From Syngnathus acus (Eukaryota; Chordata; Actinopteri; Syngnathiformes; Syngnathidae), in assembly GCF_901709675.1 (NCBI RefSeq), contig NC_051095.1:16411956-16475955 (forward strand): 64,000 nt of DNA, read 5' to 3'. Shown here piece after piece: positions 36,182 to 48,708 of the stretch. The notes under the pieces are model-generated. The model was not told the origin of the DNA, did no database searches, and saw nothing but the letters and a program-made list of their open reading frames with translations. Numbering within the stretch: position 1 is the stretch's first letter; each line of letters starts with the position of its first letter. Position numbers and translations under genes: made by a program.

Positions 36182-38859
36182 GTCTAATGTCATGGGCGCA
36201 CATGGTCCCAACAGTCCCTTGGGAATGGAAGCTTCCACATGTACAAGAGCAAATTACACAGAGTGGCTAAATAGATTTATTGGATCCCAGAAGATGTCTG
36301 CTGCAAATGAAATGCAAATATATGCTTTGCTTCCCTAAATAAGGCATAATCAATCCTGTTACTCTGAATGCCACCTGAATTGTATTTCAGAATTTATGGC
36401 AGAACATCATTTATTTTTAAATTTTGAATAATCAGTCACGACTGGGATTAAAATGGTTAAAATATGAAAAGAAAACAAATTATTCATAAATGACAGTTGT
36501 CTTGATGAATTTTTTAGACAGATGGATAAATGGATGTATTCAAGTTTGCAATATAAGAGGAAAGAGTAATGATTTTGAATTAGGCTGAAGAGACTTGAAA
36601 AATGTTAAACAACACAATGAGGATGAAAGAATGTTGATTGGCTGATTGGTATGTAAGAGGCACAATATCAAACAAAATGTCAACTGGGCAGATGATGTGT
36701 TGTTGCTTTGTGGGAGTGGTAATCACACTTAAACATACACACAGCAGCCCCCACAGTAACAATTAAATAGGCGGCACATCTAGTGATCCAGGTAACAATA
36801 ACCAATGCTCAAAATGTCTATAATAAGTCATCTGTTCTGTTTTCATTGTAAGCCACTACATTCCACTGTGTCAATGTGTAAATCATCTTCACACATTCGT
36901 CTGCCTATCTTTTTTTACATGACTACACAGCTTCCACAAAGCATTTTTCTAAGAGCAACATCACACAAACTGAAATACCATTATGAGTAATTGGAAAATG
37001 CGCCCTAGTCTTTCTAAATGTGGCCAATTTAACTAATCAACAAATAAAGAGGGAAACTGTTGACAGATAATTATCCTGTGGTGTTTAGAATTTGTAATGA
37101 ATTTGAATGTATATGTTTTGGCAGATTCTGGAGCAATGTTGAAAATATCTTCTGTATATTTCTGAACTCAAAAACGAGGCATATATATATATATTATATA
37201 AAATATATTATATAAGGATACATACATATTTAGGTCTTCCAAAGTATAATATATAAACCACATACAATAGAAGGGAGGTGTGATTTAAGATAGGTGCATC
37301 TGTTTAACCTTTTGTACATAAGTGGAGGGTGACATCATCTGCAGTGACTCACAGAAGCATCATCCAGCTGCTGTGGAAGACAAAGGGGATAAGCATTGAA
37401 CAGCAAGGAGGAAGATGGTGAGATGAATTAGGTCTGTTGTTGAATTGTTGGAGAAGACCGCATTAAAGTCAAATAATCAAAACACGAGTCACATTTAACA
37501 TGTTATGTGATGTGAAAATTTATTGCAGTCGGTCATTATAACCTCACAATTGTCTTTTCACACCAGGTCCACATTTAGTCTCCACATTTAGCTATTTTGT
37601 GCATGCATAAAAAATATTGATATGCATGAACAGAATGTGTTGTCAGTATTTCATTTCCTTTTAATCAGCTTTGACACAATGAGCCATTAGGGGGACCGGT
37701 CATTACATGCAAAAGGCACATGCTCACAATTGTGAAATAATTGATTTCAAGCAATCACCATTTAACTGGAAATAGGTGACCTAAATCTACTCTCTGCACA
37801 CTGCATGCCAATGTTGATACAAAGGTGGCTGCCATTCAAAAACTGCTTTGTATGTCATTAATTATACAAGGCACCCATTGATTGATTGCCATATGGAATT
37901 ATACTGTATTGCATTACTTTTTTGACTGTGCCTTGTTGAAATGAGTGATGTGCTAGAACGGTTGTACTAAAATGCACGAGTAGGACATTTTATCACAGAC
38001 CAATCTATAGGATAGATTTCACATAGATTTTCTGAAACCATCGACCTCTTTATGCACAAGCGAGCTGGTGACAGGAAACAAGTAACATGAAGCTGCAGGT
38101 CCCATTTGGAGGGGTCGTGAGTAGAAGGCGCCATCTTCTGGGCAAAATATCACAGCACATCTAAGCAACATGATTGGAAACTGAGAAAGGGGACAGAAAA
38201 GCCCAAAGAGACATTTTTAATCTGAATTACCCCCAAAAATAGATGGGGTGGGGGAGCTACATTTCAATCACAGTTTTATCAAATATCACAGATTCTGAGG
38301 ATGCATGCCCAGGGAGTGATTTTCTGAAGCAAACGGGTCTGGATGAGCTCCTCCTCCTCTGGAAGACTGCACACTGTGCACAGCTCATATTCGGTGGGAA
38401 CAGCAGCGCCTCAAATGGGCATCGCGTGGGACTGCTGGACGACACAGAAACCTTTTGAGTGTGGCCCACAAGTGAAGGACTCATGGGTAGTCGAACCCAA
38501 TCTATACAATTACAAAGTATTAATAAATACCTGAAAATAAATAATACTGTATTTTGTTATAAAATGTTTCTACAGTTAATAATGTGTTTTTCATTTGCTG
38601 CTTTGCAAATTATGCTGATTGTGAATGAAACAAAATAACACAGCTCTGTTACAAAATATTTTATTAAGCTAAGATCATTCTTTTCTTTTCTTCCCTTGCT
38701 TTGAACAGATGTGCAAATGGTACATGTGCAGTAAACTACTGCAATCACAGTGGGACTATGTGACGAAATGTTGAACTGTCTTTTAAATGGAGAACAGAAC
38801 CTCATCAAATGAACCATGTGAGAGTCTTGAATTTTATTCTGCTGAATGCATTTTTTAAA

Positions 38860-39005
38860 AGGGTTTTTATGAGTTTTTCCTTGCCCTTTTGGGAGCTTAA
38901 GATCAGGGGATGCTTTGGGAATAATTGTCAATTTGTTTGTCTATGTGAAGCCCTTCGAGACTGCTTGTAATTTAGGGCTATACAAATAAACTTGACTTGA
39001 CTTGA
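38860..39005 (+). mobile_element. 3' end of an L2-like LINE
   Basis: GAGTTTTTCCTTGCCCTTTT, GTGAAGCCCTTCGAGACTGC and TATACAAATAAACTTGACTTGACTTGA-type tail wording are typical of fish L2 3' ends with a TTGA-repeat tail. Identity is from recognition, not from a search. Confidence 0.6.
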
Positions 39006-39639
39006 ATACTCAGTGAACAATTGTGTTCTTTACCTGGAGCATCTTCACAGGAGTTAGCTACTTTTAGGCTGACAGACCAAGGTATCTCACCTCTAAATAG
39101 CCAAACATGCCAAAATGATTAACCGTGGTGCAGAAATACATTTTTGGGAAACACGTCTGCCAGGTGTCTGCATCTCTTCATGCATCTCACTGGCTGAACA
39201 TTAAACACTTGGTCTACCTGGATCCAATCTGTGTGACTCTAGTGTGTGTGCATTCTTGTACATACTGAATGTAATTTTTCTCTCTGTCCTTAATATTTGT
39301 TTTTGTTGATCGTCAAAGTGACTGTTTTTGGTATTACATATGTTTGTGTTGATATTTGCTAAAATCCAATCTGTTTTTTCCAATAAAGATGAAAATAGAA
39401 GACACCGGACAATTTTGCAGTGGAATATTACCGCAATGTTATACAGTGCATGATCATCTAATTGTGAAAGCTTTTAAAAGGCAAATTTAAAAAACAAAGA
39501 AAAGAAAATATCTCAAAAACTGAATGTGCCAGGGAAAGTGGATATTATTTAAATCAGCATAAAAATATTTATTGTATGAAAAAATAGTCATCTCTGATTC
39601 AAATTTGCTGTTGACTTGTGCTTTCATCGCTGTATAGCT

Positions 39640-39668
39640 GTTTATTTGTTTATTTATTTATTTATTTG
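39640..39668. repeat. (TTTA)n microsatellite
   Basis: TTTA/TTTG tetranucleotide run upstream of the first gamma exon. Confidence 0.8.
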
Positions 39669-39877
39669 TCCTCGTTAATATAAAAAATGCCACGAAAAAA
39701 AACACACACAAATGACTGTTGCTGTATATTATGTTCATCCCTCTCGTTGCGGCTATTAATTGCAACTATACGAAACGTTATAGGCTATACTAAATATTTT
39801 AAAAAGTCCGATGATTATGTCCGCGTTGCATGGTAGGTATGATCAATTCCAGGATGCAGATGTAAAGAGCGAAAAAC

Positions 39878-39899
39878 GACTCGTGGTGCCGCTGTGAGC
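39878..39899 (+). promoter_or_regulatory. CSE promoter element, gamma exon 1
   Basis: GACTCGTGGTGCCGCTGTGA lies 180 bp before the ATG at 40079. It shares the GACTC..GGTG.CGCTGT pattern of the other gamma exons. Confidence 0.7.
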
Positions 39900-40078
39900 T
39901 CACACAAACGGCACCTCCACGCCTTTGCTTTCCACCCGTTCCAAAAATCATTTCATTCCACCGCCTTTCGTGTCGACGAAGTCAAATGTAGGATTACTGT
40001 CTAATTTCGATTTCTGACGCAATTTTCTGGTGTATTGTGTTTTGCAGACCTGGGTGTCTGTTGTTTTGTTGCGCAACA

Positions 40079-42460
40079 ATGGCAAACAAAGGCATTTCAG
40101 TGCTGTGCCCGATTGTCTGCATTTTTGCTTTTATTTGGATGCTGCCCCGCGTTGAAGGAGATCTCAGCTATTCTCTTGCAGAGGAGATGGAGCGCTTGTC
40201 TGCTTTTGGAAATATCGCCAAAGATCTCGGAGTGGACTTGAGGACATTATCATCACGAAAAGCTCGGATTGATTTCGAGGATACTCGAAAGCGTTATTGT
40301 GATTTGAATCTCAGCAACGGAGATTTGATAATAGCGGAGAGAATTGACAGAGAAATCCTTTGTGACAAGAAGCCCTCATGCGTTGTAAAAGTGGATCTGG
40401 TTTTGGAAAGTCCTCTTGAGCTGCATCGCGTGAGTCTCCATATTCAAGATGTAAATGATAACTCGCCGCACTTCAAAAAGAATTTAATTGAAATGGAAAT
40501 AAGGGAGTCGGCAGAAAAGGGCAGTCGTTTTTCAATTGAAGAGGCTCATGATGCAGATATTGGCCAAAATGATGTTAAAATGTATAATTTACAGAAAAAT
40601 TCTTATTTTATTCTTTCAGTTGACAACAACAAAGTCGAGCTCGTTCTAGAAAATAAGCTCGACCGAGAAAAGCAAAGTGAGATGAATTTGCTTCTCACAG
40701 CTTTAGATGGCGGCTCTCCTCGGAGATCAGGCACAGTCGTCATACACGTCACCGTGCTGGACGCCAATGATAACGCCCCAGTGTTCAGCAAAGCCGTTTA
40801 TAAAGCCAGTCTGCCTGAAAACTCACCTTCAGATACAACAGTAATTAAAGTTAGTGCTACTGACGCAGATGAGGGAGTAAATGGCGCTGTGACTTATGAT
40901 TTTGGACACGTATCTGGTAATAATATGAATGTGTTTTTTATTGATCCCACGACAGGTGAAATTAAAGTCACAGGTGTGACTGACTTTGAAGAGAAAGCCT
41001 CGTATGAAATGAGAGTAGAAGCTAAAGATGGTTTAGGGCTGACATCATACGCTAAAGTTCTAATAGATATCACCGATGTTAATGATAACGTTCCTGTAAT
41101 TAATTTAAAGTCACTGACCAATCCAGTAGCAGAAAATGTGCCCCCTGGCTCAGAGGTGGGCATCATCAACGTGCAGGACAGAGACTCTGGGAAGAATGGA
41201 CAGGTCCGCTGCTCCATTCAACAAAATGTCCCCTTCAAGTTAGTTCCTTCTATCAAAAACTATTATTCTCTGGTGACGACCGAAGAACTTGACCGTGAAC
41301 TAGTGTCAGACTACAACATTACAATCAGCGTCACTGACGAGGGCTCTCCTCCTCTGTTCTCCTCCAAAAGTGTCCACTTGTCCGTGGGAGACATCAACGA
41401 CAACCCGCCCGTATTTGAAGAACAGTCCTACAGTGCATATGTGAGTGAAAATAACAAAGCTGGCTCCACTTTATGCTCTGTCAGTGCTCAAGACCCCGAC
41501 TGGAGACAGAATGGCACTGTCATTTATTCTCTCTTACCTGCTGAGGTGAACGGCTCCCCGGTGTCCTCCTACGTGTCTGTCAACGGAGACACGGGGGCAG
41601 TCCACGCTGTCAGGTCGTTCGATTATGAACACCTGAGGAGTTTTCAAGTCCAAGTCATGGCCAGAGACAATGGCTCTCCTCCGCTGAGCAGCAACGTGAG
41701 CGTCAGCGTCTTCATCTGGGACGTGAACGACAACTCTCCTCAGATCCTGTACCCCGCCCCGGAGGGCAACTCCTTCATGACCGAGCTGGTCCCCAAAGCT
41801 GCACATGGAGGCTCTGTGGTGTCCAAAGTGATCGCGGTGGACGCCGACTCGGGCCAGAACGCCTGGCTGTCCTATCACATCCTCAAGTCCACAGATGCGG
41901 GACTTTTCACCATCGGTCTCCACAGCGGAGAGATCAGGACCCAGCGGGACATTTTGGAGTCGGACAGCATGAAGCAGAACCTGATTGTGGCCGTCAAAGA
42001 TAACGGACAGCCCCCTCTCTCAGCCACCTGCTCCATGTATTTGCTCATCTCTGATAACCTGGCCGAGGTGCCGGAGCTGAAAGACATTTCTTATGATGAG
42101 AAGAACTCCAAGCTGACCTCTTATCTGATCATCGCGCTGGTGTCCGTGTCCACCTTCTTCCTGACCTTCATCATGGTTGTCTTGGCTGTGAGGTTTTGTC
42201 GCAGGAGAAAGCCCAGACTTTTGTTTGATGGAGCAGTTGCCATCCCCAGCGCGTATCTGCCTCCTAATTATGCAGATGTGGACGGCACGGGAACTTTACG
42301 CAGCACCTACAACTATGACGCCTACTTGACAACGGGCTCGAGAACCAGTGACTTTAAGTTTGTGTCTTCTTACAACGACAACACGCTGCCTGCTGACCAG
42401 ACTCTGAAGAAAAGTCCAAGTGACTTTGCTGATCCTTTTGAAGGTCTCGAGGAAATAGAG
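40079..42460 (+). CDS. pcdhg: Protocadherin gamma-type variable exon 1
   Basis: A complete 794-residue variable exon and the first of the second cluster. Signal peptide about 1-27, six EC repeats, CX5C loop (Cys95, Cys101), linkers DVNDNSP (124), DANDNAP, DVNDNVP, DINDNPP and DVNDNSP, a membrane segment about 682-704, then Arg-rich CRRRKPRL and an approximately 87-residue tail with [16 protein letters not shown]. This tail differs completely from the alpha tail and matches fish gamma-type exons as I recall them. The ATG is in strong context (A at -3, G at +4). The phase-0 donor is GTAAGA at 42461. The constant exons it splices to are beyond the window. An unusual Phe replaces the common Val in [11 protein letters not shown] of EC1. 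Confidence 0.95.
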
Positions 42461-42938
42461 GTAAGACTCTTTTGTTCTCTATGAGATCATAAAAACATCT
42501 ACTTCCGTTAACTCAATAATACAAATTCATTTAGTCTTTCTGTGTTCATTCCCCTTTTTCCTTCTCATTTGGTTCTCAACTTTATTATTTAATCTCCTGG
42601 TGTGCAAAAGAAATGTCAATATTAAGTCCAAAACAATGGTGCAGACTCATTTCCCCCCACACACTATTTTTCTTAGATAAATACATAGTGTTGCCCCTAT
42701 CAACAAGGATAGTTTCTTACGCATTTGCATTACATACTCAGTGCACTTTCACTGTCCTCTGCGTTACGATACTCTTGTATAGTACCCATCCCTCTGTAGT
42801 GCAAGGGTGTCCGTCTGCAATTATTTTATTAAAAGACCAACTTGGTCATTTAAGATGACTTGTAATCATTTTGTTTTGAAAGGCAAATGCATGTAAACCG
42901 CCCCTCTGCAGAGTTGTTCTACGCCAATAAGGCAAGAT

Positions 42939-43340
42939 TGTCACGCCCGTGCCAGAGCACGCTCGGCCGTCAACTTCCCTCAGCCACACCCCTCCGTTAT
43001 CGTCATGTCTGTCACCTGCTCCCTCTTGTTACCTGATGTATTTAAACCCTGCCCGTGTGTTCCTCCTTGTGGGTGTCTACTGTTGTTTCCATTCCTGGCT
43101 GTGCCCAGTGTTCCTGTTCTTGTCGTCTGGTTTTCCCTCGGTCTGTCTGGAGGCTCACGGTCAGAATTTTAACCTTGTCGAAGTGGTCTTCTGTTGGTCG
43201 GTCTATCTGTTTGCTGGCCGTGAGTCTCTATCCCGTCTGTGTCTTCGGTTCCCCACCTACCTCCCTTCCAACTCCCTTTCCCTTCGATAAATCCTGGTTC
43301 AAGCTGCATTTGGTCGCCCTGGCTCAACTCATTCCTGACA
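42939..43340 (+). mobile_element. Solo LTR, copy in duplicated spacer A
   Basis: Same family as 29234: it begins TGTCACGCCCGTGCCAGAG and ends CCTGACA. The flanking 5-mers are AAGAT and ATGAT, one mismatch, consistent with an aged target duplication. Confidence 0.82.
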
Positions 43341-43735
43341 ATGATGACAAAGCGTAATTATGCATAACGTGGACTTTTTTTTTTATGATTTCTGCAAAAA
43401 GAAACCCCAAATATGAGACACAAAGCAAAATGAGCATTTATATAATATACTTCACATGTTCCTTTCCTCCTCAGTTTGTACCCTGATATTGTCTGATGTT
43501 GTCACATTTACAGTATTTTGTTTTTTCTTAGCATTTCCAATTTTATTCCTTACATGTTACCATTTTTTCTTCTCTCTGTGTAAAAATAAAATCTAATTTG
43601 CCCCCATTTTTGCAGTTAAATTTATACTTTTTTTTTCCAATTCCGATCTCTGAAATGCTTGTTGCATGTGTTCAAACCTACGAGTGAGCCCCTGTGCTGC
43701 CATATTAATGCACTCGAGCGTAACTCAAGCGTTCG

Positions 43736-43756
43736 GTACCTGTCCATGGTGCTGAA
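43736..43756 (-). promoter_or_regulatory. RE1/NRSE-like (REST) site
   Basis: CTGTCCATGGTGCTGAA on the + strand; the complement TTCAGCACCATGGACAG is a perfect 17-base core of the canonical RE1. It lies 0.7 kb before the ATG at 44437. Confidence 0.8.
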
Positions 43757-44224
43757 AATCCCGGTTACAACTGACTTAACGGTACTTCAATTTTGTTCTC
43801 AGACATTCAAAAGAATCAAGATGGTATATCCACAGTTTAGTTTTATTTCATTCCATTTTTGAACAACTCTATAGATAAATTACTCACCCTTTATATTTTG
43901 CCAGTATATCACACATCGGGAGATATGATATGCAAAATATTGTATTAGTCCTTGAAAGTACTGTCGTGATTTTCAAACCTGAAGGCTACATAAGCTTGAA
44001 TAAGGAGATGCTGGGAAATTAAGTTGATCTTTCCCCTTTTACATTTGTCATTGACTAATGCACAGGGCACAACGGTTTTAAATGCATATTTATTAACGTG
44101 TGTAGGGTACTTTTGTATGTTTTTTTTATGCTGGGGGGTGGTGAAATACAGCGGTTCAGATAATGGATGGATGGGTGGATGAAAGGAGGGATGGATGGAT
44201 GCATTTAGTGCTGTTGATTAAAAC

Positions 44225-44246
44225 GGACTCTAGGTGTCGCTGTTGG
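44225..44246 (+). promoter_or_regulatory. CSE promoter element, gamma exon 2
   Basis: GGACTCTAGGTGTCGCTGTT, 191 bp before the ATG. Strong match to the Pcdh CGCT-box element, a CTCF target in mammals. Confidence 0.82.
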
Positions 44247-44436
44247 CTTGGACAACGCAATCCCGGACCCAGCCCGTCTCTGACTGCACAGATTCTGGTC
44301 GCTTTGTCTTTCTGCGGATGATTGGAACCTAGTGAATATTTTTGTGTAGACCAGCTTCAAAGTGGGAATTGTGTGGATCATCGGACTGTTTTATTTAAAC
44401 AGGAGATTGAACACGTATTGGATTATTTCTCTAAAC

Positions 44437-46815
44437 ATGGGAGTCAAGGATTTCTTTCTTCAGCGTCTGATATATGTTTTTATCGTCGTTGCTCAAACGC
44501 GCCTCGTCGACGGAGATCTGAGCTATTCTGTTCCAGAAGAGATGAAACGCTCGTCTGTTGTTGGAAATATAGCAAAAGATCTGAGCGTAGATCCGAGGAC
44601 GTTGTCTGCACGAAACGCCCGAATTGATGTTGAAGGGACACGTAAGCAGTATTGTGTGATTAATCTGAGCACGGGTGACTTGATCACTGAGGAGAGAATT
44701 GACAGAGAGAGCCTTTGTGGGAAGAAACCATCTTGCACTATTAAAATGGATTTGGTATTCGAAAATCCTCTTGAGCTTCATCGGATAAATCTCCACATTC
44801 AAGATGTAAATGACAACCCTCCAAAATTCAAAAATAATTTTATTGAAATGGAAATAAGGGAGTCAGCAGAAAAGGGCAGTCGTTTTTCCATTGAGAAGGC
44901 TCATGATGCAGATATAGGCCAAAATGCAGTTCAAAGGTATGATCTGCAAAAGAATAACAATTTTATCCTTACTGTTGACGACAACAAGGTTGAGCTTGTC
45001 TTAGAAAATAAACTGGACAGGGAAAAGCAAAGTGAGATGAATTTGCTTCTCACAGCTTTAGATGGTGGCTCTCCTGAGAGATCAGGTACGGTAGTCATAC
45101 ACGTCACTGTGCTGGATGCTAATGATAATGCCCCAGTGTTCAGCAAAGCCGTTTATAAAGCCAGTCTGCCTGAAAACTCACCTTCAGATACAACAGTAAT
45201 TAAAGTAAGTGCTACTGACGCAGATGAGGGAGTGAATGGGGAAGTGACATACGACTTTGGCCATGTAGCTGATGAAGCGATTAATGTCTTTTCTATTGAT
45301 CCTTTAACAGGAATTATTAGAATAACTGGTGTGGTTGATTTTGAAGAAGGAATTTCATTTGAACTTAGTGTACAAGCTAAAGATGGTTTGGGACTGACCT
45401 CCTATGCCAAAGTTTTATTAGATATTACTGATGTAAATGACAACGCTCCGGTGATCAATGTAAAGTCACTATCTAATCCAGTAGCAGAGAACGTGTCACC
45501 TGGCACAGAGGTGGGCATCATTAATGTCCAGGACAGAGACTCTGAAAAATATGGACTTGTCCACTGCTCCATTCAACAAAATGTCCCCTTCAAGTTAGTT
45601 CCTTCTATCAAAAACTATTATTCTCTAGTCACTACTGGACTCCTGGACCGTGAACTAGTGTCAGACTACAACATTACAATCAGCGCAACTGACGAGGGCT
45701 CCCCTCCTCTGTCCTCCTCAAAAAGCGTCCACTTGTCTGTGGGAGACATCAACGACAACCCGCCCGTGTTTGAGGAACAGTCCTACAGCGCATATGTGAG
45801 TGAAAATAACAAAGCTGGCTCCACCTTATGCTCGGTCAATGCTCAAGACCCTGACTGGAGACAGAACGGCACCGTCATTTATTCTCTCATACCTGCTGAG
45901 GTGAACGGTGCACCAGTGTCCTCCTACGTGTCTGTCAATGGAGACACAGGGGTAATCCACGCTGTCAGGTCCTTCGATTATGAACACCTGAGGAGTTTCC
46001 AAGTCCACGTGATGGCCAGAGACAATGGCTCTCCTCCGCTGAGCAGCAACGTGAGCGTCAGCGTCTTCATCTGGGACGTGAATGACAACTCTCCTCAAAT
46101 CCTGTACCCCTCCCCGGAGGGCAACTCCTTCATGACCGAGCTGGTCCCCAAAGCTGCGCACGGAGGCTCTGTAGTGTCCAAAGTGATCGCGGTGGACGCC
46201 GACTCGGGCCAGAATGCCTGGCTGTCCTATCACATCCTCAAGTCCACAGACGCGGTACTTTTCACCATCGGTCTCCACAGCGGAGAGATCAGGACCCAGC
46301 GGGACATTTTGGAGTCCGACAGCATGAAGCAGAACCTGATTGTGGCCGTCAAAGATAACGGACAGCCCCCTCTCTCGGCCACCTGCTCCATGTATTTGCT
46401 CATCTCGGATAACCTCGCTGAGGTGCCGGAGCTGAAGGACATTAGTTACGACGAGAAGAACTCCAAGCTGACCTCTTATCTGATCATCGCGCTGGTGTCC
46501 GTGTCCACCTTCTTCCTGACCTTCATCATGGTGGTCATGGCCGTGAGGTTTTGTCGCAGGAGAAAGCCCAGACTGTTGTTTGATGGAGCAGTTGCCATCC
46601 CCAGCGCATATCTGCCTCCTAATTACGCGGATGTGGACGGCACGGGAACTTTACGCAGCACCTACAACTATGACGCCTACTTGACGACAGGCTCCAGAAC
46701 CAGTGACTTTAAGTTTGTGTCTTCTTACAACGACAACACGCTGCCTGCTGACCAGACTCTGAAGAAAAGTCCAAGTGACTTTGCTGATCCTTTTGAAGGT
46801 CTCGAGGAAATAGAG
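44437..46815 (+). CDS. pcdhg: Protocadherin gamma-type variable exon 2 (apparent chimera)
   Basis: A complete 793-residue gamma-type exon: signal peptide about 1-26 (starting [15 protein letters not shown]), six ECs, CX5C loop (SLCGKKPSC), the usual Ca linkers, TM and gamma tail. The open frame extends upstream to 44362 but has no earlier ATG, so 44437 is the first one and its context is strong. The first 85 or so codons and the 5' flank match gamma exon 3. The tail end (GLEEIE) and 3' flank match gamma exon 1. EC3 and EC4 again resemble exon 3. This is best explained by unequal crossover between paralogous exons. The donor is GTAAGA at 46816, in phase 0. Confidence 0.95.
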
Positions 46816-47298
46816 GTAAGACTCTTTTGTTCTCTATGAGATCATAAAAACATCTACTTCCGTTAACTCAATAATACAAATTCATTTAGTCTTTCTGTGT
46901 TCATTCCCCTTTTTCCTTCTCATTTGGTTCTCAACTTTATTATTTAATCTCCTGGTGTGCAAAAGAAATGTCAATATTAAGTCTAAAACAATGGTGCAGA
47001 CTCATTTCCCCCCACCCCCCACACACTTTTTCTGAGATAAATACATAGTGTTGCCCCTATCAACAAGGATAGTTTCTTACACATTTGTATTACATACTCA
47101 GTGCACTTTCACTGTCTTCTGCGTTACGATACTCTTGTATAGTACCCATCCCTCTGTAGTGCAAGGGTGTCCGTCTGCAATTAATTTACTAAAAGACCAA
47201 CTCGGTCATTTAAGATGACTTGTAATCATTTTGTTTTGAAAGGCAAATGCATGTAAACCGCCCCTCTGCAGAGTTGTTCTACGCCAATAAGGCAAGAT

Positions 47299-47666
47299 TG
47301 TCACGCCCGTGACAGAGCATGCTCGGCCGTCAACTTCCCTCAGCCACACCCCTTCGTTATCATCATGTCTGTCACCTGCTCCCTCTTGTTACCTGATGTA
47401 TTTAAACCCTGCCCGTGTGTTCCTCCTTGTCGGTGTCTACTGTTGTGTTCCGTCCTTGTCCGTGCCCAGTGTTCCTGTCGTCTGGGTTTCCCCCGGTCTG
47501 TCTGGAGGCTCGCGGTCAGAATTTTAACCTTGTCCAAGTGGACTTCTGTCGGCCGGTCTGTCTGTTTGCTGGCCGTGAGTCTCTATCCCGTCTGTGTCTT
47601 CGGTTCCCCACCTACCTCCCTTCAGACTCCCTTTCCCTTCGATAAATCCTGGTTCAAGCTGCATTT
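47299..47666 (+). mobile_element. Solo LTR, 3'-truncated, in duplicated spacer B
   Basis: Begins TGTCACGCCCGTGACAGAG at the same flank (GGCAAGAT) as the copy at 42939, so the insertion predates the duplication. The last approximately 30 bp and adjoining spacer are missing, with the break at an oligo-T run. Confidence 0.85.
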
Positions 47667-48019
47667 TTTTCATGTTGTCTGAAAAAAGAAACCCCAAATA
47701 TGAGACACAAAGCAAAATGAGCATTTAACTAATATACTTCACATGTTCCTTTCCTCCTCAGTTTGTACCCTGATATTGTCTGATGTAACATTTACAGTAT
47801 TTTGTATATTCTTAGCATTTCCAGTTTTATTCCTTACATGTTACCATTTTTTCTTCTCTGTGTAAAAATAAAATAATCTAATTTGCCCCCATTTTTGCAG
47901 TTAAATTTATACTTTTTTTTCCAATTCCGATCTCTGAAATGCTTTTTGCATGTGTTCAAACCTACGAGTGAGCCCCTTTTCTGCCATATTAATGCACTCG
48001 AGCGTAACTCAAGCGTTCG

Positions 48020-48040
48020 GTACCTGTCCATGGTGCTGAA
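48020..48040 (-). promoter_or_regulatory. RE1/NRSE-like (REST) site
   Basis: The same CTGTCCATGGTGCTGAA core as at 43736, carried in the duplicate spacer, about 0.7 kb before the ATG at 48709. Confidence 0.8.
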
Positions 48041-48496
48041 AATCCCGGTTACAACTGACTTAACGGTACTTCAATTTTGTTCTCAGACATGCAAAAGAAT
48101 CGGGATGGTTGATCCACAGTTAAGTTTTATTTCATTCCATTTTTGAACAACTAAATTACTCACCCTTTATATTTTGCCAGTATATCACTCGTCAGGAGAT
48201 ATGATATGCAAGATATTTTATTAGTCCTTGAAAATACTGTCGTGATTTTCAAACCTTAAGGCTACATAAGCTTGAATAAGGAGATGCTGGGAAATTAAGT
48301 TGATGTTTCCCCTGTTACATTTGTCATTGACTAATGCACAGGGCACAACAGTTTTAAATTTATTAACGTGTGTAGGGTACTTTTGTATGTTTTTTTTTCA
48401 TCCTGGGGGGTGGTGATATACAGCGGTTCAGATAATGGATGGATGGGTGGATGAAAGGAGGGATGGATGGATGCATTTAGTGCTATTGATTAAAAT

Positions 48497-48518
48497 GGAC
48501 TCTAGGTGTCGCTGTTGG
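48497..48518 (+). promoter_or_regulatory. CSE promoter element, gamma exon 3
   Basis: GGACTCTAGGTGTCGCTGTT, identical to that of exon 2, 191 bp before the ATG. Confidence 0.82.
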
Positions 48519-48708
48519 CTTGGACAACGCAAACCCGGACCCAGCCCGTCTCTTACTGCAAAGCTTCTGGTCGCTTTGTCTTTCTGCGGATGATTGGAAC
48601 CTAGTGAATATTTTTGTGTAGACCAGCTTCAAAGTGGGAATTGTGTGGATCATCGGACTGTTTTATTTAAACAGGAGATTGAACACGTATTGGATTATTT
48701 CTCTAAAC

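Larger units (their letters stand above)
36190..40078. other. Spacer between alpha and gamma clusters
   Basis: No gene is supported. It holds an AT-rich satellite-like run (about 37183-37215), an L2-like LINE tail (about 38860-39005), a TTTA repeat (39640-39668) and the CSE of the first gamma exon. No beta-type variable exon is present. Confidence 0.7.
42461..44436. repeat. Gamma 1-2 spacer, copy A of a tandem segmental duplication
   Basis: This spacer is near-identical to 46816-48708, beginning with the same intronic sequence after the donor. It contains a solo LTR (42939-43340), an RE1-like site (43736-43756), a GGAT-rich minisatellite (about 44154-44206) and a CSE (44225-44246). Confidence 0.9.
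46816..48708. repeat. Gamma 2-3 spacer, copy B of the tandem segmental duplication
   Basis: A near-identical copy of 42461-44436 with small indels. It keeps the LTR start, RE1-like site, GGAT minisatellite (about 48421-48475) and CSE, but the LTR 3' end is deleted. Confidence 0.9.

Noticed and set aside
41534-41923. Repeated 129-150-residue antisense open frames inside gamma exons
   Set aside because: Antisense shadow of conserved EC5-EC6; same reasoning.
44362-44436. In-frame upstream extension of gamma exon 2 (similarly at 48634, 53114, 56815 and 60832)
   Set aside because: These extensions begin with a non-ATG codon. The first ATG is the one before the signal peptide, in strong context.
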